Shown here piece by piece: positions 47,067 through 59,105 of a stretch of 64,000 bases of DNA (the first letter of the stretch is position 1; each line of letters begins with the position of its first letter). The position numbers were made by a program, and so were the translations under genes. This stretch comes from Eutypella sp. D-1 (taxonomy: Eukaryota; Ascomycota; Sordariomycetes; Xylariales; Diatrypaceae), in contig JAJTTP010000002.1 of assembly GCA_023313575.1 (NCBI GenBank), positions 2,046,001 to 2,110,000 on the forward strand. The letters are read 5' to 3'. The notes beneath the pieces are model-generated. The model did not search any database and was not told the origin of the DNA. It saw only the letters and a list, made by a program, of their open reading frames with translations.

Positions 47067-48146
47067 TCAAGACGACCAGCCCGTTCCATGGCTGTCGTCT
47101 TCATCCTGCTTCTCCTCTGCGTTTCCATCTCCGCCATCATTTCCATCATTACCGGCATCTTCGCTTGCGACGCCATCCCGCTTCTTCACTGTTTCCCGCT
47201 TGTCGAATCGATAGAGGAGCTTGGTTTCTTTACCCTTAGGGTCGACAAGCTTCCCTAGATCCAGTAGCTCTGCGCGAAGATCCTTGCAGGCCGCTCTGCT
47301 TGTCATCGTCTTCTCAGCAAGATGAAGGACGCGCTGCCCGGCCGCTCGTATCTTCTGCAGGTAGATGCCGCGACGATCATAGATCGCCGGATCAGTAGAG
47401 ATGGGAGTCGTGCCACCCGGTGCAGCGCCGTTAAGATGGCTCAGGCATGCAGCTAGCAGCTTCCGCTGAGTACTGAGCTGCTGGTTCTCTTGATCTTGCC
47501 CAGTGTTGAATTTCTCGTTGTACTCGATCTTCTTCAGCCAGGCGCGCTGGAGCACCTCATCGTCGACGTAGGACTTGATCTGGGCCACTTCTTTCTCGTA
47601 CAATTGGTAGAACCCATCATAGATTCGGATGAATTCGTCGATCTGGGCCTTGAGTTGTCTTGCCGCGAGTGATATGTGGGCATCTGTGTCGATGTTATTG
47701 CTCGGTGGCACAGAGAGTTGATGTTCTGCCTCGAAGTTGGTCGGCACACCCTTCGTCGTTGGTCTCTTTTGCGATTCATCTAGTACGGCATTTGGGCTTC
47801 CGTAGTAGGCCATTCTAGCCTGAGGATGGAGGAAAACCGGACTCCCCTTATACATGGGGTTGGACATCGCACAGGGGCCTGGTTCATGACGAGGGATATG
47901 AACACCACGGCCATTGGGATTCTGGCAACAGCAGCTCACGCTATGAATCGAAGGCGGCTTCTGTTCTCCATGATGCGCCGCTGCATCACGTTTCTGTGAC
48001 ATGTTTGGGGTCTTGTTCTTTGCCAGGTTCAGGGTAGGACTTACTTCAATCCAACTATCGTGATGGTCAAGTGGGCAGAGCCAAGCTACTCTTATATCCT
48101 TCTCAGGAAATGTAGGCAGCGATAATCTCTTTGATCTAGGTAGCAT
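47067..48146 (-). CDS. Uncharacterised fungal protein
   Basis: An uninterrupted frame of 359 residues from the ATG at 48146. I do not recognise the family. It has a short Cys-rich patch (SVSCCCQNPNGRGVHIPRH) and an Asn/Pro region. A long helical, charged middle (about 155-320; IDEFIRIYDGFYQLYEKEVA) is probably coiled coil. The tail is acidic and low complexity (EDAGNDGNDGGDGNAEEK), ending HGTGWSS. A 51-nt in-frame stretch at 48044-47994 starts gtaagt and ends acag, so it could be a retained or optional intron of 17 codons. An alternative start is the Met near residue 49, which lies inside that stretch. Codon use resembles its minus-strand neighbours. Confidence 0.6.
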   Translation of the reverse strand: MLPRSKRLSLPTFPEKDIRVAWLCPLDHHDSWIEVSPTLNLAKNKTPNMSQKRDAAAHHGEQKPPSIHSVSCCCQNPNGRGVHIPRHEPGPCAMSNPMYKGSPVFLHPQARMAYYGSPNAVLDESQKRPTTKGVPTNFEAEHQLSVPPSNNIDTDAHISLAARQLKAQIDEFIRIYDGFYQLYEKEVAQIKSYVDDEVLQRAWLKKIEYNEKFNTGQDQENQQLSTQRKLLAACLSHLNGAAPGGTTPISTDPAIYDRRGIYLQKIRAAGQRVLHLAEKTMTSRAACKDLRAELLDLGKLVDPKGKETKLLYRFDKRETVKKRDGVASEDAGNDGNDGGDGNAEEKQDEDDSHGTGWSS

Positions 48147-51100
48147 ACAGTTTGCAAGCGTAGACTAAATTCAATGAATCTTTGATAAAATCACTTTGCA
48201 TAATAGAAGCCTAAGGTAGAGGATGAAAAACCGTCTAACACCTGAAAACAGCCTTAGCAAACCTCCCATTCATCGACATGATAGGATCATCATCAAGCTC
48301 ACCACACATGAGGCGGCCAACAAAGGCCTTGCTTTAGTCCAGCACAGGCACCAAGGGGAGTCTACTATAGTTCGCATGGGTTAAGGTAGGATGCCCCACC
48401 GCACCCATGCGTTCTTTCTCCAGGGTCCTAAGGAGGTACTCAACGCAGCTGCAGGATACATCTGGACATCGCAACAAGGATGCGAGGTACATGTGCCATA
48501 GTACCAGGTTCGAGCAGTCGATCAGGCCATACTATTTCCCTCTTCTCTTTTCTTCCCTTCCCTTCCCTTCCTTCTTCCCCTCGTGGTCGTCCGCTGCGCC
48601 GCAACTACCAAGCCGACCTAGGACAGGGACGATCGGCGGTCATGATGATGTTGCATCGAAGGGAGGCTCTTCCCCCATCCCGCATATCACACACTCACAC
48701 TCACACATACACACTTTCATATGTTGATTATATATATACACGCGACGAAAACGTTGTTTAAAAAAGCAACGGTGGGTAGCATGTGGCACGCGAAACATGG
48801 CGTTTTTCTACCACGCCCCCCTCCCCTTGCCCTTCCGTATTTGACCTGCTGTCAAACTGGAAATAGATCATCTGCTACTGCTAATCAGACAAGTCGTTTC
48901 TCGTTTGCTCTTCCTGGAAGTGGGTGTGCTGGGGCGTCAAGTGTGTGTACTGCCAAGCAACAGGAGGGGAAGATCAAGCGCCGGAAGTCGTACACACGCA
49001 CACACACATCGGCACTGAGCGTGTGGAGTTGTCCCTGGCTAAGAGGATACATGGGTAGTGTGTGTAGTGTGCAAACCGCAATCAATACGATAGATACGAT
49101 ATGATAACCTCCAGGCTACGGACCTGCCAGGCCCCCCTCCCCTGGGGAAGTTACACGGAACCGCCCTTGCATGCATCACACATAGATACATATGCAAGAA
49201 GATAAATATATACCCATATAAATGCAATATACGTCTATATAAGAAAAGTACCTATGTATATATGGACATAAGCGCGAGTACGTGCTTGAGTATTACATAT
49301 GTGTGCATTATGAAAAATTACCCGAAGCTGATAAATATGGGTACCTACATCCCATCCCATTGCATTGCATTGCATTGCATCCGGCGCTGAGCCCACTAGG
49401 TCCCGAGAGCATCACATGGGTTTAGGGAAGGGTTAGTTAGGCTGTCTAATATAGAGCGGCTACCGCGCGTGTTGGTCATCGAAGATAGAGAGAATAGTGG
49501 GCTGCAGCATGATGCCTAGGAAGAGACACCGAGATAGATCATGGTTAGGTCATTATAGGGACCGAAACTGCCCGTCGATAGATTATAACTGCGTTCTTGG
49601 ATAGTGGGCTTTGATGCCTGTTTCAGAACATTACGATGGGGACTTTGCCAAGCAGGTAATCTCTGTATGTACGAAGTGAACATTTCAATTGCGTAAGAGG
49701 GAAAAAAAACCGCGGCAGGTCGGCAAATGAGAACGCGACCCGGCAGTCTGGTTCGCGCTAAATCTAAGCGCATAATTTAAGCGCCACTAGTGATGTACTT
49801 AAGTACCGAAGCTATGGATGAGGTGGGGCAGAAGGGGAAGGACGGCCCCTGTTCGCCTCTCCTCTCAAAGACTCTCCGCAACAGCCGCGACGGACACATC
49901 ATCACTATATTCATCGTGTCACGGCGCGCCAGTCATAGCCGCGAATTGACGCATTTGTGGGGGCTTGGCCACGCTCAATCTATATGTATAGGCTAGATTA
50001 CCTAGGTATGTAGCTCGTTTCAACCAACAGGAGTCCAGAGGCTCGGCTGAACAGGGGAAGAGTCGATCAAAGTGACTCGAGGGAGGGGGGAGGGGGTGCT
50101 CGTATAGCAGAACCATGGTATCCGATTCCACTTGCATCTTGGGATCTGCATGTGCCGTATGCGGCTCTCGCCTGTCTTCAGCTCCTTCGGCCTTTTCTTT
50201 CTCGGACTTAAACCATATACCTATTACGTGCTTGACCCCGGCCTTTTTATCCGAGTTGCCTGCCTTCCTTTGCACGTGCTCTCTTGACCAACTACATACT
50301 ATGTACATACGGCATATACAGGCTAGCAGATGCAAGTTATGAGCTTGTGGCTGAAAGGGTTGATCCCGCTTTAGCTAAACTAAACAGGGCCGAAGCACAT
50401 AGAGTAGCTCCGAACCGTCGCGGCTACTGCGGAACCATCCGATCCTTCGGGTTCTCCTGGGGCCATCTATGTGGGTGATTTAGGCGCAAAAGGTCTTCCA
50501 TCCCGGCAAGCCTCAATTCCTCGAGCCGCGCACAGTACTGATAACTGAAGCTGAGATAGTAAGCAAAAGTTGACAGACCGGCGGGCGGGAGTAAACGGCT
50601 CCTTCCATACGTACATGCATACTTACTTATGTGGCCAAGGAGCATGCTCTGAAAACATCCCTCGAGACGAAATCACATCTGTGGAGTCCGTCGCCATCTC
50701 GTCGGGTCGAGGTCAAGCCGAATCCGTCGTAACTCACGGCCAACTGCGCGCAATACCCTGGCCAGACTCTAGAGGACATACACAGTTGTGGATTTGAAAC
50801 TCCATTCGTTCTTGCGTTGGACGATAACCTAACTTACTCTCCCATTAGCTTCCCCATTGCCGATCTAGCATAGACGCCTCTTTCTATGACACACATAAAC
50901 CAGAGCCGACCGGGACCTAGACGACGCGACATAATCGCGGCCCGGTACATTGTGGTGTGGTTATAACAATTTGTATATATGGCTTAGCTTAATCTAGTCG
51001 ACCTGGGTATATATATATATATCTATATATCGGCTATACGCCCCCACAAGAAAGCAACAGCAGCGTGCCGTGATGCATTACATTGCATTGCATGTTGCAT

Positions 51101-54100
51101 GTGTGCTTCTGCCGTTCTCCCGGGTACCGCAACCAGCCCTTGAACCCGACTAGCCACTGCGCAACCGACTAGCGGGCGGGCTCAGCTCAACAAACTCGTA
51201 GCCCTTATTACGCAGGCAGAGGCTATCCGTCTATCAGAGCCGGGGCGGAAAACAAACTGCGCCGGGGCCAAGGCCAGGCGTTCGCCTCAATGCTGTACTT
51301 TATTTTATTTTTTCCACTTATTTTGTGATTCTCTCCGCATAAATCCGTTCTGACTAGCTTGTTAAATAAAGTAAGTAGGGTGCGTTCACCCACTCACTCA
51401 TCCTATCTAACCTATCCAGAGTGACGGGTTGGCCTATACTTACTTCCTTTCTTTACCACTTCTTCGTTTTCTACTTTACTCTTTAACCTTCGGCGTTGGC
51501 TACTGGGTTGCCGACGTTACATACCATACATATAATTTGCGTAGTAAGCGCTGGGAATAACCACGGTACACCCCCCCACCCCCCGGTTTCTGTCACATAG
51601 TCGCGGGTACTGTACGCCGTCCCCATCAGCTAGGAGCAACTACCTGGTCGACTGTTGGTACTAGCCTAGTTGTGTCTTATCCACTTATTGTTATAAACAA
51701 CTAGCACACCTAGGTGTGCAAAAAGAAAACGTCCAAGTCCAAGCCCCCACCGGCCCACGGTTTCGGGTCGATTTGGCCGGTTCGGGTCTAGTCTTAGGAC
51801 GGTTTGCCTGGCTGCCAACTGCCCGCAGCCTACCGACCGGGCCCCCGCGCGCGCGCGTTGTACGACCCGCCCCGCGAGTGCGGAACGAAGGGCGCACGTT
51901 TATCGCTGCTGCGCCCCGCATCAGATACAGAAGAGTTGCGGCGTTTCGGCACCGAGCTGAGACTCCGGGGGGGCGTCGCTCCTCTCCGGCGGCGGCGGTG
52001 GCGGTGGCGAAGACGGTGGCGGCGGCGTGACATCGTAGGTCCTATTTCGGCTTATTCTCCTTATTCTCCAATTCAGTTCCTTCGCGGGCGAGAGGAGGAA
52101 GAATGGGGAGTGGTATCCCCCGTCTCTCACGTCACACGAGACATAGACATAGAGACAGACAAACACCCTGGTCGATATGGACCACGACGGTGGTATCTTA
52201 GAAAAGCATGCATGCATTTCCATTCCGATGAGGGACAAAGAATGAGGTATGTGCTATGTAGTGTTGGTGCCCGCCCGTCTGCCTAGGTAGGTGTATCTAC
52301 TTCGATAGCTCGGGGAGAGATGATCATTTCGTACCTTCTCAGTGGTCAAGTGAGAGGATCGTAGAATTAATATTAGACGACAGTTACGTTTCATATTAGG
52401 TAGATGACTCGAGCAAGCATTGCATCGAGTCGTGTGCAACAGCGGAAGGAGACAACCGCCCTCTGCGCCTTTCCTCTCCGAACCCCAATCGGGCCGTCGA
52501 TCACACTTCCCGCTATGAATCCTCCTGCTTAACTCTTCCCCGCGGCCAGTGACACAACAGAGCCGTGGCAGGATCGCTGGCCGGGGCGCTACAGCAGCAT
52601 TAGGAGCCGCCTTCCCGGTGTTGCTTCCCTGTGGAGCTGGGCGGCGTTGGAGCCGAGGCACGTAAATACAGTGGTCAATAAATAGGCCCCCATGTATATT
52701 CGGTCCCGCGCGGAGTCTTTCGAGCGGTCGTGATAGTGTTACGAGTGTAGGCAGTGGGGCCGCCCGGGATGCCTTACATTCTGCTGCGTAACGGTCCATG
52801 TCGCGCATGACATAACATGTGCATGGCAATGGTGGTGGCGATGGCATCATGCAGCATGCAAGCAAGCATAGCACGGACACGAGACGCATCATGTGAACGG
52901 CCAGATAGGTATGTAGACAGGCGGGCGGTATCTCTGACAGAAGACAGCGTTCTCCGCCTTCTACCGAAACACATATAACCCCGTAGCCGTCCGGGGTGTG
53001 GCGATTCGGTCTCGTGTAACGCCGCCCTCTCTTTTTTTCTTGTTTACACCCTCGCACTCGGTCTCGTGGATGGGCTGAGAGATCAGATAAATCCACAAGC
53101 CACACAGTGGGGGCCCCTCAATGAATACGTGCCCATCTGCCGAGGATCGTCCCCGGTTCCTGCATATAATATGATGTGCATGTCTCAGTACGTGCGCAGG
53201 TACAAAAAAGCCAGATCGGCAACGGATGTAAAGTTATTGGTCACATCAGTAAACAAATCAGGAATTCAAATAAGAAAAAAAAAAGGAGGACAGGAAAATT
53301 CGGGGGAATTGATAAAAGAAAGAAAAGAAAAGAGAAAGAAGAATAAGAAGAGGAATGGAATCGATGTAACCAACGCCTACTACTACCCTCACAATTCCAG
53401 GCTTTTTCCCTACATAATCCCACCTCGCTAACAATCTGGACCCGCCCCCATCCCCTCCCTTCGTTCGTCCCCTTCCATCCTCAGCACACCCGTAACTTTC
53501 TTCAAACTAGACCTCTTCATCGAGCTAAAAAAGTACCTACCGCGCTGGAATCAAACGATGCAATGAGAAACCCCCAATGGACCGAATCCAGCAGCAGCAG
53601 CGGTAGTATACCACCGACATAGGATCCTAACCACCTTCATATATCAGTTGGTGACTAGGGAGCCGATACCCTGGCTTGCGTAAAGCCGTCATCAGGCGGG
53701 GCTCGCCTGAGCCGAGGCGGGATCGCGGCACCTACATAACTAAGTGAATCGTCTTGCGGTCTCTCTTGACTGCCTGCTCATGTCCGTACCTATCAACTCT
53801 GTTAGCCAGCCAGGCACGAGTTCTCTAGCCGAAGATCCCGACCGTGTCATCGGCTTGTTGTTGGTGGTGGGAATCGGTCGTATTTTTCATTTCTGCCCCC
53901 TGTCTTCTTCTCGAAACAAGCCTCTCGCTCAAACGTTGAGGGCTGCACGGCTGCGGCGCAAATAGTTCCCGAAGGGGCGTTGTATATGCGTCGAATAGAG
54001 CCATATTAGAAATCTACATACAGGTTCAAGATAACTTTTTTTCAATTTAGAAAGGCTGATGATCTTCTTCTACCGTGCCGCATATTCTACGCATTCCTAA

Positions 54101-56745
54101 TGTTGCAATGTTGTAAGTTGCAGTTTATTGCTTTGTCGCACATGACCTGGTAGATCACTGCCTACCTACTACTGAGTTTAAGCGTTCCCAGTACAAGTAC
54201 CGTGTAAAAAGCCAGAAACGTGGGATATGCATAAAATATGAAACATCGACCTTCCCCCCGCAAGACGTACAGACGGGTTTGAAGTTACACTGGTCCTGAC
54301 TGCTGCATACTTTTTAGTCTAAAATAGTCTAACGGGTACGTATTTGGCGTATTATACACACATCCATCCAGATGCACGAACTAGTTCCAACCTATTCAGG
54401 TACATAAAGATGTTAGGGGGGGGGGGCGGTGGGGTGAAGTCGGATAGACATACGCCGGTGTTGGTCTAGGGAGAGAAGGGGTGAATCGAGTGAAGAAAGG
54501 ATCATAGAGTAACTAACTAAAGGGCACAAGTAATAGACCCAGGAGAGACAGCACAGGGAGGCCTTCTATGACATAGTATAGTTATGTAGTAACTAGAGCA
54601 AACTAGCCAGCTATCTAGTAGATAGACAGTTAAGGAAAACTCCTACGTGACTTTAAGAACTCGGTTCACTAAACCACACCCCCTTTTGTCCAACGATGTC
54701 TATCAGATATCGAGACAGCTGATCTAGAACTATCTATTAAATAAACCATCTAGGTAGAGACTTACCTCCAAGGGGGCCTGCCTATCTGGATATGCGAAAT
54801 GTATGGTTCGCCCTTGAAATGCGTCCCCAGTTCCCAGATATGCTGTACATATAAGTAGGGTTGTGTCACCAGCCGTCTGATTTACCTCCGTCAAACATAC
54901 GGATTGGGAAAAGAATTAGGGGGCCCCCCAAAAAAAAGAAGAAAAATACGAAACCAATTGCACAAAGTGAGATAATCTACCTTATATCTATATCTATATA
55001 TACCCCTACATGCTTGGCAGGGAAGGGCAGGCGGAGTAAGTGGGTGTGCATATACCGGCGTCACGTCACACAACACACACACACACAACACACACACACA
55101 CACACACACACATATATGTGAAGGGCGGGAAGGGCTACAGTATACGGGGTATATTATAGATAGGAAGTAGGGAAGGTGTCTTCATTAATGGGCGAGGGAT
55201 GCAACCTTTTTACGATCTTGCCATTCGGGCGGGATTGACCTACCTGGAACTTTATATTCAGCCGATCTAAGCTAAATCTGCTTCCCCAGCTTCCGGCCCC
55301 CAAAGATACAGAACTTACCCATTGGAAAGAAAAAAAGTTGAAAGGAAAACCGGGTATCGCAAGCAAGCGAACGATGACACTGACGATAGAACGGGGGAGT
55401 CTATGTATGGCACAATTCTTGCTGGATACGAAGCACGCAGTCGGGCTCTAATATTACTTACTCAAGAGACCAGGGCGCGAAGGAGTTGTAAAAGACTCTC
55501 TGTATCTGTTTAACACACTGTGCGAATATAACATCACACACATATACATCCTGCGTGTGTGAGTGAGTGTGATTGTGTGTGTGTGATAAATTGTCCCTAT
55601 CCCGGTCTCCGGCGCCGTGAACCCGCCCCCCCCTCCCACTACACCCTCATTCCCCATACATATATATACGTGCTAATTAGGTATAATAAGTCAAGGTTGC
55701 GTTTACTAAAATTGCTCTCTAGAATAGGCTAGCTATTATGGTACACACACACACACACACTATAAACACCCGGAGCCTTGGCCCTATCTCAAGAAGAAAA
55801 AGTAGACAAGGAAGGGAGGGTCTTGCTCCGCTCCGTTCCGTCGTCGACGATGTGTCCCGCCTCTTTTCGTCCCGCCCATCCCGGTGATGCGATGATTAAA
55901 CAAAGATCCGGAGCCGTAACCGGACCGCCTCCGGAGGTGGCGCCCCCCGGCTCGCTAGTTAGCGACGAGATGATGAAGTGGGGGGCGGCCGTGCACGGGT
56001 GTAACCATTGATTTTTGTTACGTTCTTTACTTAGGTAGTCAGGTTAATGGTTGGCATTCATTTCTCTTCACGAGAGTCTTGCTCTTCTTTCAATTAGGCA
56101 CGAACATTGCGAGCAAGATCTAAAATCTTAGTTTAAGGCTTAATTTTGTAATAAGCTTTCCGTAAATACAGAAAAGGTTTGTCTCAGAAACAGACATCTT
56201 TTATATTCCTCGTACCTGCCTCTTTTTCCCTGCCGAGAGACCGAAAAAAAAGCAAGGTTCCTGCGCTGTTGGGAAACGCCGTGGCCCGCGCCCGCGCCCG
56301 TCCATGCCTTCGCCCAGTTTGGGGCGGAAAGGGGGCCCTAAAACCAGAGGGAAAAAAGAATTTCCCTAAAATCAAATAATAAACAACGCTTTTCGCTATA
56401 TATGACAAAAACACATGGTGGTTGTATTTCCATTCCAGCAAGGCCAGGCTTTTGTAAAAAAGAAAGCTGCCAAGAACACCCAAATGAGTAATAAGAAAAA
56501 AGGACCAAATCAAAAACCAACTGGTATCCGCTTTCGAAAATGACGGTGCGGCACCGAACCAAGATCGATTTGGGGGGGTATATCCTTAAATTTTAGTTGC
56601 CGCCGTCCACACCTCATCTGTCGTGTTTGATTTCAAGAACTCCTCTCTGTCCGGGGGACCTTTGACCCGTCCCACTTCATTTTCCGTTCGTGTAATATAT
56701 ATGCATATGCATGGGGGTGTGCATGTGATGTGCGAGGGGGGAGGC
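48147..56745. other. Gene desert of about 8.6 kb
   Basis: No gene is supportable. It contains a GCATT pentamer array (49360-49380), a GC-rich block at 51720-52030 with GCG and GGC repeats, G-run DNA at 54416-54426, CA repeats (55066-55112), TG repeats (55553-55585) and AC repeats (55744-55761). The longest frame (52254-53105, minus) opens at GTG, and its Cys/Arg/His-rich composition is not protein-like. Confidence 0.6.
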
Positions 56746-59105
56746 TCACGCGCTCGCCGCGACCTCGCGAGAGATCTCGCTCTTCATCGTCACCAGCCTC
56801 TCCCGCATCTCGAGGAGGTCCGCCAGCTTGTCCTCGGGCGGCTCCTTCAGCTCCACAATCTCCCTGTGCAGCGCCTCGTACCGCTCGTAAAACCGCGTGA
56901 ACATCGATGCTCGCTTCAGCACTTCCTTGCTCACTCGTGGCCTCTTATTCGACGCCTGCAATTCCGGCTCTCGCTCCTTGCGCTTCTTGGCACTCAGCAG
57001 CGAGTTGCCATTCGTGTGCCCGTTTGTAGCTTCGCCGTTGCGTTGCGGCTTCTGTGGCTGCTGCTGCGGCAGTGGCAGCGGCTTCTTCTTTGGCTGCGCC
57101 TGTGACTGTGTCTGACTCTGTGGCTGACTGTGATCCTCGAGATCAGAGGCATTGGTGGGAGGCGAAGAGGCAAGGGGTGAGGACTTTGCGGGTGATGTAC
57201 CCTTGCTCTTCATAGAGAAATTCGAGGACTGAGTCGCTGTAGTTGTGCCGCGCGAAGCTTGGCTTGCATCCGACGCGCGCTGCTGCTGTTTCGACGCTGT
57301 AACTGCGCTCGGGCGCGGTTTCTGGGCCTCCTTGGGCTTGAGTCGCTTGGCCAACGGAGTCCCGGAACTCGAACTGCTATCATCGTCGTCGCGAGACCGT
57401 TTCATCGCGCTTGGCGCCGGAGCTTTAGCAGGAGCGCGTGGCGCTCGGACAACTGGCTTCGGCTTGGACACTGGAGCAGCTGCCGGAGATTCTTTACGCT
57501 TTTCTACCGCCTTCTCTGCCACCTCTTCGACTGGCTTTTTGACGGGCTTCTCGATTGGCCGCTTCTTTGTGGCTGGGGCCGGGGCCGGGGCCGGGGCAGG
57601 GGTCGGATTGGACGGTGGCGGCGCGTCGTCTCCACTACTGTCTGAATCGACGACAAATTCTTCCGAGAGCGGCCGCTTCTTCTCCTTGTCATCGGCTGCC
57701 TTCGCCTTAGTGACTGGCTTTTTAGGAGCGGCAGGCTTCTTGGTACTTAGCAGGCGTTTGGCCTGGTCGTTGGTTTTCTTCGGCTTCGCGACGCTCTGTT
57801 GCGAGCTGGAGCGGGACATTGACGTGCCCTTGGGTTTGGAGTCAACATCGCTCCTAGAGCCATCTTCTGGTTTGGGGGGCTTGGGTGCCGGTGTTATGTT
57901 TCCCTTGGCAAGGGTCGCTTGTAGCCTGCTCAAGGTTATGCCCTTGCCTCTATCCCCGGGGGTCAAGAGCCTCTCCCACTCGGCGGAACCCGTGCCAATC
58001 CTCTGCTTGTCGTATTGTTTGACGGCGTTTTCAATTGCCGCCTCTCGGTCTTCGGTACTGTCGTAGTCGTAGTTCCATACGTCTAATTCCTTCCAATACA
58101 GCTTCTTAAGGCTCCATTTCTGGCTAGACGCATCATAACTCGCGACCTTCTCCAGGGTGGGTTTTAAATCCGAGTCGGCACCCATCCATGAATCCTGGAG
58201 ATATTCGAATGTCCGGTCTCTCGCTGCCAATTCGTGGACAAGGATGCTCCTCTGACCCTTATTCTTCTCGAGGAGCTGTTGAGACGCGGATATCGCGGGG
58301 TTCGGTGACGGCGCGCTGTTGAGGCCGGGACTCGGAGGTAGGGACCGGGGTGCGTTGCTTGACAACGCCGTCGCCATGGCGGATTTTCCATTGGGTAAAA
58401 GACCGGCTCCCTTGCCGCCCTTGGCTGTTTGCTTAGAATCCTTGGTGCCATTTCCCAGTTTCGTACTATGAAGGTTAGCTTCGCTGCAAATTCTCCATCG
58501 GCAATCGTGTCATACCCGTTGGTACTCTTATCCGTGTCGACTCCGGATTGCTTGGATCCCTTGACAGTTTTTCCCGCCTGCGACTTTGCGGACTTGGCAG
58601 GGGCACCGGCGGGTTTCTTCGACAATGACGTGGTCGGGTTCGGTAGCTTGTGCGCCTTCGACATAGATTCGTCAAGGTTACTCATGTAAAGGTCGTATTG
58701 AAAGGGAACCGGCACCGCCTTCTGCACTTTGTTTCCATAATGAAAGCTCTATAGGTAACAAGGGCGAGTCAGTAACTGAATGAACACCAGGAAAAGCCGG
58801 GTCTGTAATTGAGGCATAACAAAAGCGTTCAGGATTCCCAAAGGAAGAGAATAAAGGCGAAGGTAGTGCTCGCTGAGGGAAATGGCTCAAATAGGCGAGG
58901 CAGAAACAGGTTAGGTAGGGGGGTAACTTACCGGGTTGGCCCCGAGGGACAGCTCGATCTGATCGCCATTTTGTACGCATTTGATCATGTCCTCAATGAC
59001 ATTGTCGCTGAGGGTAAGGCCGAAAGCCTGCAAGGGAAGGGAATTACTCGACTTGGGCGAGCTCTCCAGTTGGAGGCCGCTGTCGGGTATCGTTAAGGTC
59101 GGCAT
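56746..59105 (-). CDS. Probable ELL-like RNA polymerase II elongation factor
   Basis: Coding order: exon 1 59105-58932, a 183-nt intron (gtaagt to tatag), exon 2 58748-58516, a 50-nt intron (gtatga, ctaac branch, catag), exon 3 58465-56746, giving 708 residues. The N-terminus (LQAFGLTLSDNVIEDMIKCV, then QIELSLGANP joined to SFHYGNK) resembles the beta-barrel start of fungal ELL proteins. A helical block follows (QRSILVHELAARDRTFEYL, WKELDVWNYDY), then a long Lys/Pro/Ala disordered region with NLS-like KKRP and KRLKPK. The C-terminal helix (YERYEALHREIVELKEPPED, then LLEMRERLVTMKSEI) is similar in type to the occludin/ELL C-terminal domain. Fungal Ell1 works with Eaf1 to stimulate Pol II. The family assignment is from memory and moderate. 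Exon phases are unambiguous. Confidence 0.6.

Noticed and set aside
49919..50335. Minus-strand 138-codon frame in the gene desert
   Set aside because: It starts at TTG, has no family resemblance, and its composition matches translated non-coding DNA.
52254..53105. Long minus-strand open frame (283 codons)
   Set aside because: It opens at GTG, is rich in Cys, Arg, His and Met with no domain, and sits in microsatellite-rich DNA. Most likely a chance open frame.
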